64,000 nucleotides of DNA from NCBI GenBank assembly GCA_023444055.1, contig JAEZRV010000087.1:62001-126000 (forward strand). The letters run 5' to 3'. The DNA is from Bacillota bacterium. Its GTDB lineage: Bacteria; Bacillota; Clostridia; Acetivibrionales; DSM-1351. The translations under genes were made by a program, and so were the position numbers. Under the pieces are notes generated by a model. That model was not told the origin of the DNA, searched no databases, and worked only from the letters and a program-made list of their open reading frames with translations. Positions 36,115 to 44,332 of the stretch are shown here, in pieces; the first letter of the stretch is position 1; each line of letters opens with the position of its first letter.

Positions 36115-36178
36115 AAAGGAGGTGCCGAGTCCATGTCATTTCTTTCATGTAGATTTGTGTAAAATGTGAGACATGGAC
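36115..36178 (+). promoter_or_regulatory. R4 leader module, copy 1: Shine-Dalgarno, mini-ORF and start-codon stem
   Basis: AAAGGAGGTG (36115-36124) is a perfect anti-16S match. GTCCATGTC (36129-36137) pairs perfectly with GACATGGAC (36170-36178). The left arm holds the mini-ORF ATG (36133) and the right arm the GH3 ATG (36173), 40 nt apart. The same module, with the same 40-nt spacing and no indels, precedes the GNAT gene (47938-47998); the first 30 nt after the AAAGGA are identical. This suggests translation of the mini-ORF opens the stem and allows GH3 initiation (inference). Confidence 0.7.
36133..36162 (+). CDS. Nine-codon leader peptide MSFLSCRFV
   Basis: The ATG is 8 nt after AAAGGAGGTG, and TAA at 36160-36162 ends it 10 nt before the GH3 start. 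The second copy of the module encodes MSFLSCGLV with TAG. Conservation of frame, length and the S-F-L-S-C core while codons 7 and 8 differ argues that it is translated. Its role is probably regulatory. Confidence 0.5.
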   Translation: MSFLSCRFV

Positions 36179-38341
36179 ATAACTATGATTGAAAAAGATA
36201 TAGAGAATTTATTGGAACAACTGACTCTTGATGAAAAGATTTCTATGATTCATGGAAACGGATTGTTCAGAACTGGGGCTGTAGAACGCTTAGGGATACC
36301 GTCTCTGAAATTATCAGATGGGCCGACGGGTGTGCGTTTTGAATTTGAAGATGATTGCTGGAAGGTAATTGGAAATTCGGATGATTTTGTATCGTATCTT
36401 CCCTGCAACAGTGCTTTAGCCGCCACATGGAACAGAGAATTGGCTTACAGGCTGGGAGTAGTACTTGGAGAGGAAGCAAGAGGCCGAGGGAAGGATGTTA
36501 TATTAGCACCGGGAGTTAATATTATGAGAAGCCCAGCCTGTGGAAGAAACTTTGAGTATATGAGCGAAGATCCATACTTAACAGCAAGAACGGCGGTTCC
36601 GTTAATTAAAGGTATTCAAAAATCAGATGTTGCTGCATGTGTAAAGCATTTTGCTGTAAACAATCAAGAAACCGAGCGTCTGTGGGTAGAGGTGTTAGTG
36701 GATGACCGCACTTTAAATGAAATTTATTTTCCTGCATTTAAAGCCGCTGTCTGCGAAGCCGACAGTTATTCGCTGATGGGAGCGTACAACCTGCTGAGAG
36801 GTGAACATTGCTGCCAAAACAAATACCTGCTTGATAGAATATTAAAAGAAGAATGGAAATATAATGGCTGCGTTATATCAGACTGGGGAGCGGTGCATGA
36901 CACTAGAGCAGCGGCAGAAAGCGGTCTTGACATAGAAATGGCAGTAGCAAATAATTTCGACGAGTACTATATGGCAGAGCCACTGAAGAAGGCTGTTTTA
37001 AAAGGTGAAATTGAGGAAAGCCTGATTGATGAAAAAGTAAGAAGAATACTTAATATGATGGGCAAACTCAAAATGTTTGGGACATCAAGATGTAAGGGAG
37101 CTTATAATACACCAGAGCACAGGAAGGACATTCTAGATGTTGCAAGGGAATCTGTTGTTTTATTAAAAAATGATAATAGACTTCCACTACAGCAAAGTAA
37201 GCTTAAAAAGCTGCTGGTAATTGGAGATAACGCTAACAAAATGCATTCAAACGGAGGAGGAAGTTCAGAAATAAAGGCACTTTATGAAATAACTCCTTTA
37301 ATGGGATTGAAAATGAAGCTTGGTGGTAATACAGAGGTAACTTATGCAAGAGGCTATTATGCAGAGAAAAAAAATGAAGAAAGTGATATCAACTGGCAGG
37401 AAACCAGCTTAGAAGATGTTCTTAAGGCAAAAAGGAAAGAGACAATAGATGCTGGCATTAAAGCTAAAAGACAGGAACTTTTAGATGAAGCTGTAGCTCT
37501 TGCAAAAGTAATGGACGAGGTAATTATAGTTGGTGGTCTTAACCATGATTATGATTCAGAAGGTATTGACCGTGAGAATATGAAGCTTCCATATGAACAG
37601 GACACATTGATTAAAGAAGTATTGAAGGTTAATCCTAATACAATCGTAGTTATAATGGCAGGTTCACCGGTTGAAATGGGTGAGTGGCTTCAAGATGCAA
37701 AAGCAGTGGTATGGAACTGGTATGGAGGAATGGAAGGCGGAACTGCATTGGCAGAGGTTTTGCTTGGTGAAGTTAATCCAAGCGGTAAGCTTCCAATGAC
37801 ATTTCCTAAAAAATTAAGTGACTGTTCTGCCTATTCAATTGGTGAATTCCCTGGAGGGAAAACAGTTTCATATAGTGAAGGCATATTTGTGGGCTACCGT
37901 TATTATAATACACACAAAGTAGAAACGGAATTTTGCTTTGGACATGGACTATCATATACGACGTTTGATTATAAAAATATAAGTATAAAGGTAGAAGAAT
38001 TAGAAGAATTAGATGATGTGAAAGTAACTGTTACTTTTGAACTGTCTAATAAAGGTGACCGATTTGGTTCGGAGACAGCACAGTTATACGTATCGTGCAA
38101 AAATTCTACTGTACAACGCCCTGTGCAGGAATTGAAGCAATATATAAAAATTGCGTTGGAACCTGAGCAAAAAGAAAAAGTTACGCTGGTGCTAGATAAG
38201 ACTGCATTTGGCTATTATAATACAGACAAAAAGCAATTTAAGACGGAAGCAGGAAATTATGAAATACGAATAGGAAGTTCATCTGGAGACATTCGTTTAA
38301 AAGGTGAAATAGAGTTAAAGCAGGAGTATTATTATTGCTGA
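36173..38341 (+). CDS. GH3 beta-glucosidase
   Basis: 722 residues. It would hydrolyse the beta-1,4-glucan backbone of debranched xyloglucan oligomers. The order is an N-terminal TIM-barrel domain with nucleophile Asp237 in V-I-S-D-W-G-A-V, K-H-F-A-V-N-N-Q-E at the substrate site, an alpha/beta sandwich domain (~330-560) and a C-terminal fibronectin-III-like domain (~620-720, A-Q-L-Y-V-S, R-P-V-Q-E-L-K). There is no signal peptide. An in-frame ATG at 36185 is an alternative start. Neither has its own Shine-Dalgarno, which fits translational coupling to the leader peptide upstream. With GH31 and GH42 it completes cytoplasmic xyloglucan-oligomer breakdown. Confidence 0.92.
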   Translation: MDITMIEKDIENLLEQLTLDEKISMIHGNGLFRTGAVERLGIPSLKLSDGPTGVRFEFEDDCWKVIGNSDDFVSYLPCNSALAATWNRELAYRLGVVLGEEARGRGKDVILAPGVNIMRSPACGRNFEYMSEDPYLTARTAVPLIKGIQKSDVAACVKHFAVNNQETERLWVEVLVDDRTLNEIYFPAFKAAVCEADSYSLMGAYNLLRGEHCCQNKYLLDRILKEEWKYNGCVISDWGAVHDTRAAAESGLDIEMAVANNFDEYYMAEPLKKAVLKGEIEESLIDEKVRRILNMMGKLKMFGTSRCKGAYNTPEHRKDILDVARESVVLLKNDNRLPLQQSKLKKLLVIGDNANKMHSNGGGSSEIKALYEITPLMGLKMKLGGNTEVTYARGYYAEKKNEESDINWQETSLEDVLKAKRKETIDAGIKAKRQELLDEAVALAKVMDEVIIVGGLNHDYDSEGIDRENMKLPYEQDTLIKEVLKVNPNTIVVIMAGSPVEMGEWLQDAKAVVWNWYGGMEGGTALAEVLLGEVNPSGKLPMTFPKKLSDCSAYSIGEFPGGKTVSYSEGIFVGYRYYNTHKVETEFCFGHGLSYTTFDYKNISIKVEELEELDDVKVTVTFELSNKGDRFGSETAQLYVSCKNSTVQRPVQELKQYIKIALEPEQKEKVTLVLDKTAFGYYNTDKKQFKTEAGNYEIRIGSSSGDIRLKGEIELKQEYYYC

Positions 38342-38391
38342 TGAATAGCAATCATGTGAAATTATAACTAATGGTTTTGATTATACTACTT

Positions 38392-38551
38392 GTTACTATT
38401 CAGCTATAGATAATACGATATTTAGCTCAGAAAATGCTTTCACAGATTCATAAGCTATATATTTATAGGTGTTGATACTTATCAAAACACCAATGTACTT
38501 TTGATGTGGGAAAGCTGAGTTACTAATCTATATTATTGGCTGAATAGTAAC
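38392..38551. repeat. R2 MITE-like element with 13-bp terminal inverted repeats
   Basis: GTTACTATTCAGC (38392-38404) and its perfect inverse GCTGAATAGTAAC (38539-38551) bound a 160-bp, non-coding, AT-rich element. The right half, read on the minus strand, closely matches 44236-44312 for about 75 nt (CAGCC..ATAATATAGATTA..AACTCAGCTTTCCCACATCAAAAGTACATT). Together with the hairpin at 38596 it accounts for most of the 413-bp gap after GH3. Confidence 0.65.
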
Positions 38552-38595
38552 TACTAATTAACAATTGAGAAAGCCTAATTTCCGTTAATAAAAGT

Positions 38596-38628
38596 AAAGT
38601 GCATTTCCGCAATATGGAAACGCACTTT
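38596..38628 (+). terminator. Terminator-like hairpin after the carbohydrate locus
   Basis: AAAGTGC (38596-38602) pairs with GCACTTT (38622-38628), extended inward by TTTCC/GGAAA with one mismatch. It lies between convergent GH3 and aminotransferase genes and may serve both strands. Confidence 0.6.
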
Positions 38629-38754
38629 ATCTATATATTTTGCAATGTTTCAGTTTTATTGATAATATTTTAGTTCAGCAGTGGTTTAAGCCTGTCAAAA
38701 ATGTTTAGCTTTGTCATCAAACTTGTAAGCGATACTTAGGTCGCTCGGTAATAA

Positions 38755-39933
38755 TTATTTAAACTCTTTCGCTAATGCTTCAAATGCAGGAAGAGAATTC
38801 TTTATAGTTTCAAGACTACAGCAGTATGCCAGCCTGAAATAACCTGGACACCCGAAGCCAGAACCTGGAACAATAAGGAGATTATACTTTAAAGCTCTGT
38901 TTTTAAATTCTACATCATCTTCAATTAATGCCTTAGGGAATAAGTAGAAAGCTCCATCAGGCTTAACACACTCATAACCGAATTTGATGAGACTGTTATA
39001 AAGCAAATCTCTTCTTTCTTTGTATATATTTAAATCAACTGAAGAATCAATTGCTTTTGCAACTACTTTTTGGAAAAGTGCAGGTGCGTTTACATAGCCT
39101 AAAACTCTGTTGCAGTATATAAGACCACTCATCAGTGTATCTATATCATCAGCTTCAGGACTTGTTGCTATATAACCCATACGCTCTCCAGGAAGAGAAA
39201 GAGACTTGCTGAAGCAATCAATCATTATTGCATTCCTATAAATTGTTAATATATTTGGAACTTCTACGTCATAAGCTAATTTTCTATAAGGTTCATCGGA
39301 GATAATATAAATTGTATGTCCAAATTCTGTGCTTTTCTCTTCTAATACCTTGGCAATGCTCTTTAAGGTTTCGATGCCATAAACAACACCAGTAGGATTA
39401 TTAGGAGTATTAATTAGAACCGCTTTTGTATTTGGTGTAATGTTTTTTCTTAAAATTTCTGCATCAGGTAAAAAAGTTTTGTGATCGGTATCAATAATTT
39501 TTATTTTCCCACCATGGTTATCAATGTATGAGTTATACTCTACAAAATATGGGGCAAAAACAATTATTTCTTCATCTGGGTTTAATAGAGTCTTTAATAC
39601 TACGTTTAAAGCTCCGCCAGCACCAACTGTCATAATTATATTTTCAGAAGTAAGTTTAAGACCGGCTTCTTTGTTGATTTTTTGCGCAATAGCCTCTCTT
39701 ACCTCAGGGTAACCTGCATTATTCATATATGCATGCTTTTTTAATTCATCTGAATTTGCAAGCTCAAGTAGTGCTGCTTTAACTTCATCTGGAGGTTCAG
39801 GGTCTGGGTTTCCTAAAGAAAAATCATAGACCTTGTCATCTCCATAAAGCTTTCTTAATTTTGCACCTTCTTCAAACATAGCTCTTATCATAGATGAGTT
39901 TTTAATGTTGTTATTAATTTTTTCTGATATCAT
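38755..39933 (-). CDS. PLP-dependent aminotransferase, class I/II (aspartate aminotransferase-like)
   Basis: 392 residues, full length for fold-type I aminotransferases. It transfers amino groups between an amino acid and a 2-oxo acid, using pyridoxal phosphate. Lys243 in C-F-S-K-S-L-S-L-P-G-E-R is the Schiff-base lysine. N-T-P-N-N-P-T-G, I-S-D-E-P-Y and the C-terminal R-L-A-Y-C motif (substrate carboxylate Arg) are present. GGAGGAAACG precedes the ATG on the minus strand. The exact substrate (aspartate, aromatic or other) cannot be fixed by eye. It ends convergently toward the GH3 locus and is separated from rqcH by 200 nt. Confidence 0.87.
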   Translation of the reverse strand: MISEKINNNIKNSSMIRAMFEEGAKLRKLYGDDKVYDFSLGNPDPEPPDEVKAALLELANSDELKKHAYMNNAGYPEVREAIAQKINKEAGLKLTSENIIMTVGAGGALNVVLKTLLNPDEEIIVFAPYFVEYNSYIDNHGGKIKIIDTDHKTFLPDAEILRKNITPNTKAVLINTPNNPTGVVYGIETLKSIAKVLEEKSTEFGHTIYIISDEPYRKLAYDVEVPNILTIYRNAIMIDCFSKSLSLPGERMGYIATSPEADDIDTLMSGLIYCNRVLGYVNAPALFQKVVAKAIDSSVDLNIYKERRDLLYNSLIKFGYECVKPDGAFYLFPKALIEDDVEFKNRALKYNLLIVPGSGFGCPGYFRLAYCCSLETIKNSLPAFEALAKEFK

Positions 39934-40133
39934 AATACGTTTCCTCCATAAGCTATTAAGCCAATAAAAAATATTTTAATAATTGTTTATAATAATAGTT
40001 GTTTTCATTCAACATAACAAATGCGTTAGTTATGTTGTTTTTAAGTTGTATTTAGCTTCGTTTTATCATTTGAATATAATCTTCAATCAAAAGTTCTATT
40101 AAAGCTTAAAACTTATGTTTAAAACTATGATTG

Positions 40134-41894
40134 CTATTTTCTTGTTCTTATTTCAATTACTTTTGTTTCATCAGGTGTGACATTTACAGTTTTAAAATTC
40201 TCATAAATAACCATTCCAGGTTTTGCACCACTAGGCTTTTTCACGTTTTTAACAATAGTGTAGTCTACAGGAACATTATAGGACATTTTAGCACTGCTGT
40301 GGTATGCTGCTAAAATGGCAGCCTCTAAAAGAGTGGAATCAGGTACATTCTGACGGTCAGTCCTAATTATTACATGGGAACCGGGAATGTTTTTAGTATG
40401 AAACCAGATATCATATGATGCAGCAGTTTTTAACGTCAATAAATCATTCTGCTTATTATTTTTTCCTACTAAAATTTGAAAACCATCAACAGAAGTAAAT
40501 TCTAAAGGAGAAGATGGTTTGTCCTGCTTCTTCTTAGCGTTTCTAACAGATGATTTCATATAGCCTTGGTCAATCAGTTCTTGCCTAATTTCATCAATTC
40601 CCTGTTTTGTACTACAGTTGTCAAGCATGGCTTTAACACTTTCAAAATATTGCAGCTCAGAAAGAGTATCCTGAAGCTGTTGCGTTACATTTAAATGTGT
40701 GCTTTTAGCCTTGGAATATTGTTTGAAATATCTTTGAGCATTATCTTGAGCGGACCTGTATTCATTTAAAGGTATTTCAAGATACTCTTCATTCTCACTA
40801 TAATAGTTTAACACTTTAGCAGACTTTGCACCACTGGGAATACAGTAAATATTTGCAGTAATTAGTTCGCCGAAAAGCTTTAAATTTTCTCGATCGGCAA
40901 CATCTCTAAGCTTGTCTGTAAAAATAGAAACCTTCTTTTCTAGTCTATCAATACTGTTTTTCACAATCTTAGCCACATCACCTTTTTTTTGCCCAAGTCT
41001 TTCAGAGGTATCACGTCGGGCATAAAAGTCATCAAGTGCGGATGAAAGAAGCTCATATTGCTGCACATAACCAGATTGTGAAGGCTTAAAGCAGTAGAAA
41101 TCAATTGGATGTAAAAAGTTTTTATCCTCGAAAATAATGCAAGGCTCAAAGGCATTATTTTTAATCTTATCAATATAGTTACTTAATACTGAAATAAGAT
41201 TTACTTTATCTGTATTTAGTAAATCGGCTAATGGTGTTTTTGGTGAAACCCCCGAGCCAGCACAAATATCTCTGCAAGTATAAGGACTAAATCCTTTGAT
41301 GAAACTTAATAATAAACTCTCGATATTTTTCGCAACAGTAGTATCACTTTCTAATAGAGCTGACGGTGAAATGTTTTCAGGCAGCTGCTTATCCTGAGCA
41401 GGGGGAAGGAAATACTGTCTTGCAGGCATAATCTCTCTGACACTGCTAATATCACTGTCTATATGCTTTACAGAATCGATAATTTTATCCTCACTGTTAA
41501 GCAGAATAATATTACTGTATTTGCCCATTATTTCGACAACTACTCTTTTTACAGTTAAATCACCCAATTCATTAACTGATTCTATATTTATTGAAATAAC
41601 TCTCTCATAATCATGAAAGCTTATATCCAAAAGCTTTCCACCAGAAATATGTTTTCGCATGAGCATACAAAAAACAGGTGGAGTTAGAGGATTTTCCTTT
41701 TGGGCAGAAGTTATATGAAGACGAGGATAACTAGCATTTGCACTAGCAACAAGCCTATAATTTTGACCATTAGAGCGTACAAGTATTACTATTTCATCGC
41801 TTTCAGGCTGAAAAACTTTTTCTATTCTTCCCCCCGAAAGTAATAAATTTAATTCATTTACAATACATTTCGTAACAATTCCATCAAATGGCAT
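40134..41894 (-). CDS. rqcH: RqcH/NFACT family ribosome quality control factor
   Basis: 586 residues. RqcH binds stalled 50S subunits with peptidyl-tRNA and recruits tRNA-Ala to add C-terminal alanine tails that mark the peptide for degradation; the same family was earlier called fibronectin-binding protein A. The order is NFACT-N (M-P-F-D-G-I-V-T start, ~1-220), helix-hairpin-helix, coiled coils (~290-420) and NFACT-R (~450-560, F-H-T-K-N-I-P-G-S-H-V-I-I). The NFACT-N acidic-Arg motif, Asp97-Arg98 in Bacillus subtilis, appears here as Glu97-Arg98 (D-Y-E-R-V). The protein is cytoplasmic. It is transcribed alone, with a 277-nt gap upstream. Confidence 0.9.
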   Translation of the reverse strand: MPFDGIVTKCIVNELNLLLSGGRIEKVFQPESDEIVILVRSNGQNYRLVASANASYPRLHITSAQKENPLTPPVFCMLMRKHISGGKLLDISFHDYERVISINIESVNELGDLTVKRVVVEIMGKYSNIILLNSEDKIIDSVKHIDSDISSVREIMPARQYFLPPAQDKQLPENISPSALLESDTTVAKNIESLLLSFIKGFSPYTCRDICAGSGVSPKTPLADLLNTDKVNLISVLSNYIDKIKNNAFEPCIIFEDKNFLHPIDFYCFKPSQSGYVQQYELLSSALDDFYARRDTSERLGQKKGDVAKIVKNSIDRLEKKVSIFTDKLRDVADRENLKLFGELITANIYCIPSGAKSAKVLNYYSENEEYLEIPLNEYRSAQDNAQRYFKQYSKAKSTHLNVTQQLQDTLSELQYFESVKAMLDNCSTKQGIDEIRQELIDQGYMKSSVRNAKKKQDKPSSPLEFTSVDGFQILVGKNNKQNDLLTLKTAASYDIWFHTKNIPGSHVIIRTDRQNVPDSTLLEAAILAAYHSSAKMSYNVPVDYTIVKNVKKPSGAKPGMVIYENFKTVNVTPDETKVIEIRTRK

Positions 41895-41915
41895 CTGTTT
41901 TACTCCTATGTTATC

Positions 41916-41946
41916 CTAATTTGCATTTAAAATGTGTAATCACAAA
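41916..41946 (+). repeat. R3 repeat upstream of rqcH
   Basis: The first 21 nt match 35895-35915 exactly (core TTTGCATTTAAAATGTG), and the following TAATCAC matches the copy at 24516 in inverse orientation. The copy lies ~22 nt upstream of the rqcH start codon on the other strand and may overlap its promoter. Confidence 0.45.
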
Positions 41947-42104
41947 AATAATTCTTATCAACTTTCCTACATAAAAAGACTTCCATAAATAACAGTCTTT
42001 CATACCTAATTTAAAATGGAAAAGTTAAAAAAATTTAGAGATTATACGTTATTGCAGTTGATATTATTATATAACAGTCTAGTGATTTCATAAATAAGTT
42101 TTTT

Positions 42105-42164
42105 GCTCAACTTCCCCATAAATAGAATTTTGAGGTTCTTATAAAGCTGTGGGGGCAGTTGAGC
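42105..42164. terminator. Long hairpin between rqcH and the Lrp-type gene
   Basis: GCTCAACT (42105-42112) with CCCC pairs with GGGGG and AGTTGAGC (42157-42164). A T-run follows on both sides (TTTTTT before on plus, TTTT after on plus), so it could act in either direction; it stands just after the minus-strand Lrp-type gene. Confidence 0.5.
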
Positions 42165-42171
42165 TTTTATT

Positions 42172-42651
42172 CTAGATGTCATCTGATTTAAATGGCAGAC
42201 AAAAACTCTGCTTATCAGTACTAAGTACCATGCTTGTTTCAATTTTGTTTACCCCAGGAAAAGATAGAAGCGTATCTATTAAAAAGTCACGGCAATCAGC
42301 AAGATCATTTACAACGATTTTTATCAAATAATCCCAGCTTCCGCTAATATTATAACACTCTAATATTTGGGGTGTATCTTTAATCTTTGACAGGAAGGCA
42401 TTAGTTATATCTCTATTATGAGGAGACAAGGTTATAAAAGTAAATGCTATTACTTCATATCCAAGCATTTTTTCATCAATAATTGCAGCGTATTTTTTGA
42501 TGACTCCGATTTCTTTAAGACGTTTTATACGACTTAAACAAGCCGAAGGTGATAGACCAACCTTATCTGCCAGATCTTTATTTGAAATTGAAGAATCTTC
42601 CTGTAATAAATCTATTAATTGTTTATCAAGTTTATCAAATGTCAAATGCAT
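42172..42651 (-). CDS. Lrp/AsnC-family transcriptional regulator
   Basis: 159 residues. An N-terminal helix-turn-helix (D-K-L-D-K-Q-L-I-D-L-L-Q-E-D, D-L-A-D-K-V-G-L-S-P-S-A-C-L-S-R-I-K-R-L) is followed by an AsnC/RAM ligand-binding domain (~65-145, G-S-W-D-Y-L-I-K-I-V-V, F-P-G-V-N-K-I-E-T). It probably binds an amino acid and controls amino-acid metabolism. The metY gene 190 nt upstream in the same direction is the likeliest target, or the aminotransferase. ATG 42651 is preferred because GGAGGT lies 6 nt before it; a longer frame from 42711 runs through the R1 repeat. Confidence 0.9.
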   Translation of the reverse strand: MHLTFDKLDKQLIDLLQEDSSISNKDLADKVGLSPSACLSRIKRLKEIGVIKKYAAIIDEKMLGYEVIAFTFITLSPHNRDITNAFLSKIKDTPQILECYNISGSWDYLIKIVVNDLADCRDFLIDTLLSFPGVNKIETSMVLSTDKQSFCLPFKSDDI

Positions 42652-42689
42652 TATAACCTCCATGCCAAATACTGGCATAAAAAATAAAT

Positions 42690-42854
42690 TACATAGAGTT
42701 AGTACAACCACTCATACTGCAAAAACCCACTTGTGGGTTTTTGAGGCTCCAAAAGGCACTATGTTAGTACAACCACTCACACTGGCAAAAACCCACCTGT
42801 GGGTTTTTGAGACTCGAAAAAGCACCATGTTAGTACAAATTTATTTTTCGAGTT
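42690..42854 (-). repeat. R1 repeat, minus orientation, overlapping the end of metY
   Basis: On the minus strand: AACTCGAAAAA (42844-42854), loop with ACTAACATGGTGC, ACTCGAAAAA-complement (42812-42821), hairpin AAAACCCAC-AGG-GTGGGTTTT, then a diverged second module 65 nt on with its hairpin, and part of a third. The 5' arm is also the last codons of metY (E-L-E-K-stop). Stem sequences differ from other R1 copies while pairing is kept. Confidence 0.8.
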
Positions 42855-44118
42855 CTTCTAAAGCCTGACGTAAATCATCAATAATATCTTCAACATTTTC
42901 AATTCCAACTGAAAAACGTATAAGACCTGGATCAATCCCTGCTTGTACCAACTGCTCATCTGTCATTTGCCTATGAGTTGAGCTAGCAGGATGGAGCACT
43001 GCAGTTCTACAATCTGCAACATGAACGACAATAGCAGCAAGCTTTAGTTTGTCCATAAATTGTACAGCAGTTTCTCGACCTCCCTTGATTTTAAAAGAAA
43101 CAACGCCACTACAGCCATTTGGAAGATATTTTTGTGCTAAATCATAGTATTTGTCACTTTTAAGTGTAGGGTAGCTGACAGATAAAACTTTATCACTTGA
43201 AGATAAGAATTCTGCTACTTTTTCTGCATTTATGCTATGGCGTTCAACTCTTAAATGTAAGGTCTCAAGACCTAAGTTTAACAAAAAAGCATTATTTGCT
43301 GCCATAGTTGAGCCATAGTCTCTCATAAGCTGAACTCTGGCTTTTGCAATATATGCAGCTTTTCCGCAATCTCTTGTATAAACCATACCATGATATGATT
43401 CATCAGGCTCAGACAGACCTGGGAACTTTCCATTGTCCCAGTTAAAATTACCTGAGTCAACAATAACTCCTCCAACACAAACAGCATGTCCATCCATGTA
43501 TTTTGAAGTAGAATGAGTTACAATATCAGCACCATATTCGATTGGTCTCAACAAAATAGGTGTTGCAAAAGTATTATCTACAATTAGTGGAACATCATTT
43601 TTATGAGCTATACGTGCAAACTTTTCTATGTCGAGTATACTTATTTTAGGGTTTGCAATTGTTTCACCGAACAATGCTTTTGTATTAGGCTGAAAAGCCT
43701 TCTGAATTTCTTCTTCAGAACAGTCTTGATCAATGAAAGTAACGCTTATTCCCATTTCATTAAATCTTTTTCGGAAGAGATTAAAGGTACCTCCATAAAT
43801 TGTAGATGAGGATACAATGTGATCACCAGTTTTGCAAATGTTTAGAAGAGCAATCATTGTTGCTGCTTGTCCAGATGAAGTACAAAGTGCTCCAATACCA
43901 CCCTCTAATGCAGAGATTTTATTTTCAACACATTCAACTGTGGGATTGCTAATTCTAGAGTACATATGCCCGGGAACAGTTAAATCAAATAATTGAGCAA
44001 CATGCTCTGTAGAGTTATATTTATAGGTTGTACTTTGATAAATAGGGAGGACACGAGGTTCACCATTCTCTGGTTTATAGCCTTCCTGTAAACATTTGGT
44101 TTCAATTTTCCATGCCAT
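42841..44118 (-). CDS. metY: O-acetylhomoserine sulfhydrylase (MetY)
   Basis: 425 residues. It converts O-acetyl-L-homoserine and sulfide to homocysteine (or uses methanethiol) in methionine synthesis; cytoplasmic, PLP-dependent, Cys/Met-metabolism family. Lys206 in H-S-T-S-K-Y-M-D-G-H binds PLP. Y-S-R-I-S-N-P-T, S-S-G-Q-A-A, D-N-T-F-A-T-P and R-F-S-V-G-I-E are present, as is the ~50-residue insertion (C-V-G-G-V-I-V-D-S-G-N-F-N-W) that marks MetY from MetB. I see no SAM riboswitch or T-box in the region upstream. Its final residues are encoded by an R1 repeat arm, so the C-terminus may have been altered by the element. Confidence 0.92.
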   Translation of the reverse strand: MAWKIETKCLQEGYKPENGEPRVLPIYQSTTYKYNSTEHVAQLFDLTVPGHMYSRISNPTVECVENKISALEGGIGALCTSSGQAATMIALLNICKTGDHIVSSSTIYGGTFNLFRKRFNEMGISVTFIDQDCSEEEIQKAFQPNTKALFGETIANPKISILDIEKFARIAHKNDVPLIVDNTFATPILLRPIEYGADIVTHSTSKYMDGHAVCVGGVIVDSGNFNWDNGKFPGLSEPDESYHGMVYTRDCGKAAYIAKARVQLMRDYGSTMAANNAFLLNLGLETLHLRVERHSINAEKVAEFLSSSDKVLSVSYPTLKSDKYYDLAQKYLPNGCSGVVSFKIKGGRETAVQFMDKLKLAAIVVHVADCRTAVLHPASSTHRQMTDEQLVQAGIDPGLIRFSVGIENVEDIIDDLRQALEELEK

Positions 44119-44235
44119 AATCAGTCATCCTTTCAATATACAAAATAAGTTTTAATATATATGATTTCATAATATACCAAAAATACAAAATTGTATACAC
44201 TAATTCTGATGTTTATTGGAATATTATTTATAGGA

Positions 44236-44312
44236 GTTGCTATTCAGCCATATAATATAGATTATTAACTCAGCTTTCCCACATCAAAAGTACATTAGTG
44301 TTCATACTTATC
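44236..44312 (+). repeat. R2 MITE-like element, half copy
   Basis: It starts GTTGCTATTCAGCC and continues through AACTCAGCTTTCCCACATCA to CATACTTATCAA, matching the inverse of the right half of the 38392-38551 element. The other terminus is missing; an R1 element begins 20 nt further on. Confidence 0.6.
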
Positions 44313-44332
44313 AATGGTTTGTTGACGAAATA

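Noticed and set aside
42497..42868. 123-codon plus-strand frame over the R1 repeat and Lrp-type gene
   Set aside because: It is antisense to the Lrp-type gene and its repeats are simply the R1 hairpins; no Shine-Dalgarno.
44119..44240. SAM riboswitch or Met T-box upstream of metY
   Set aside because: Neither the S-box core motifs nor an AGGGTGGTACCGCG-type box can be found in this AT-rich stretch.
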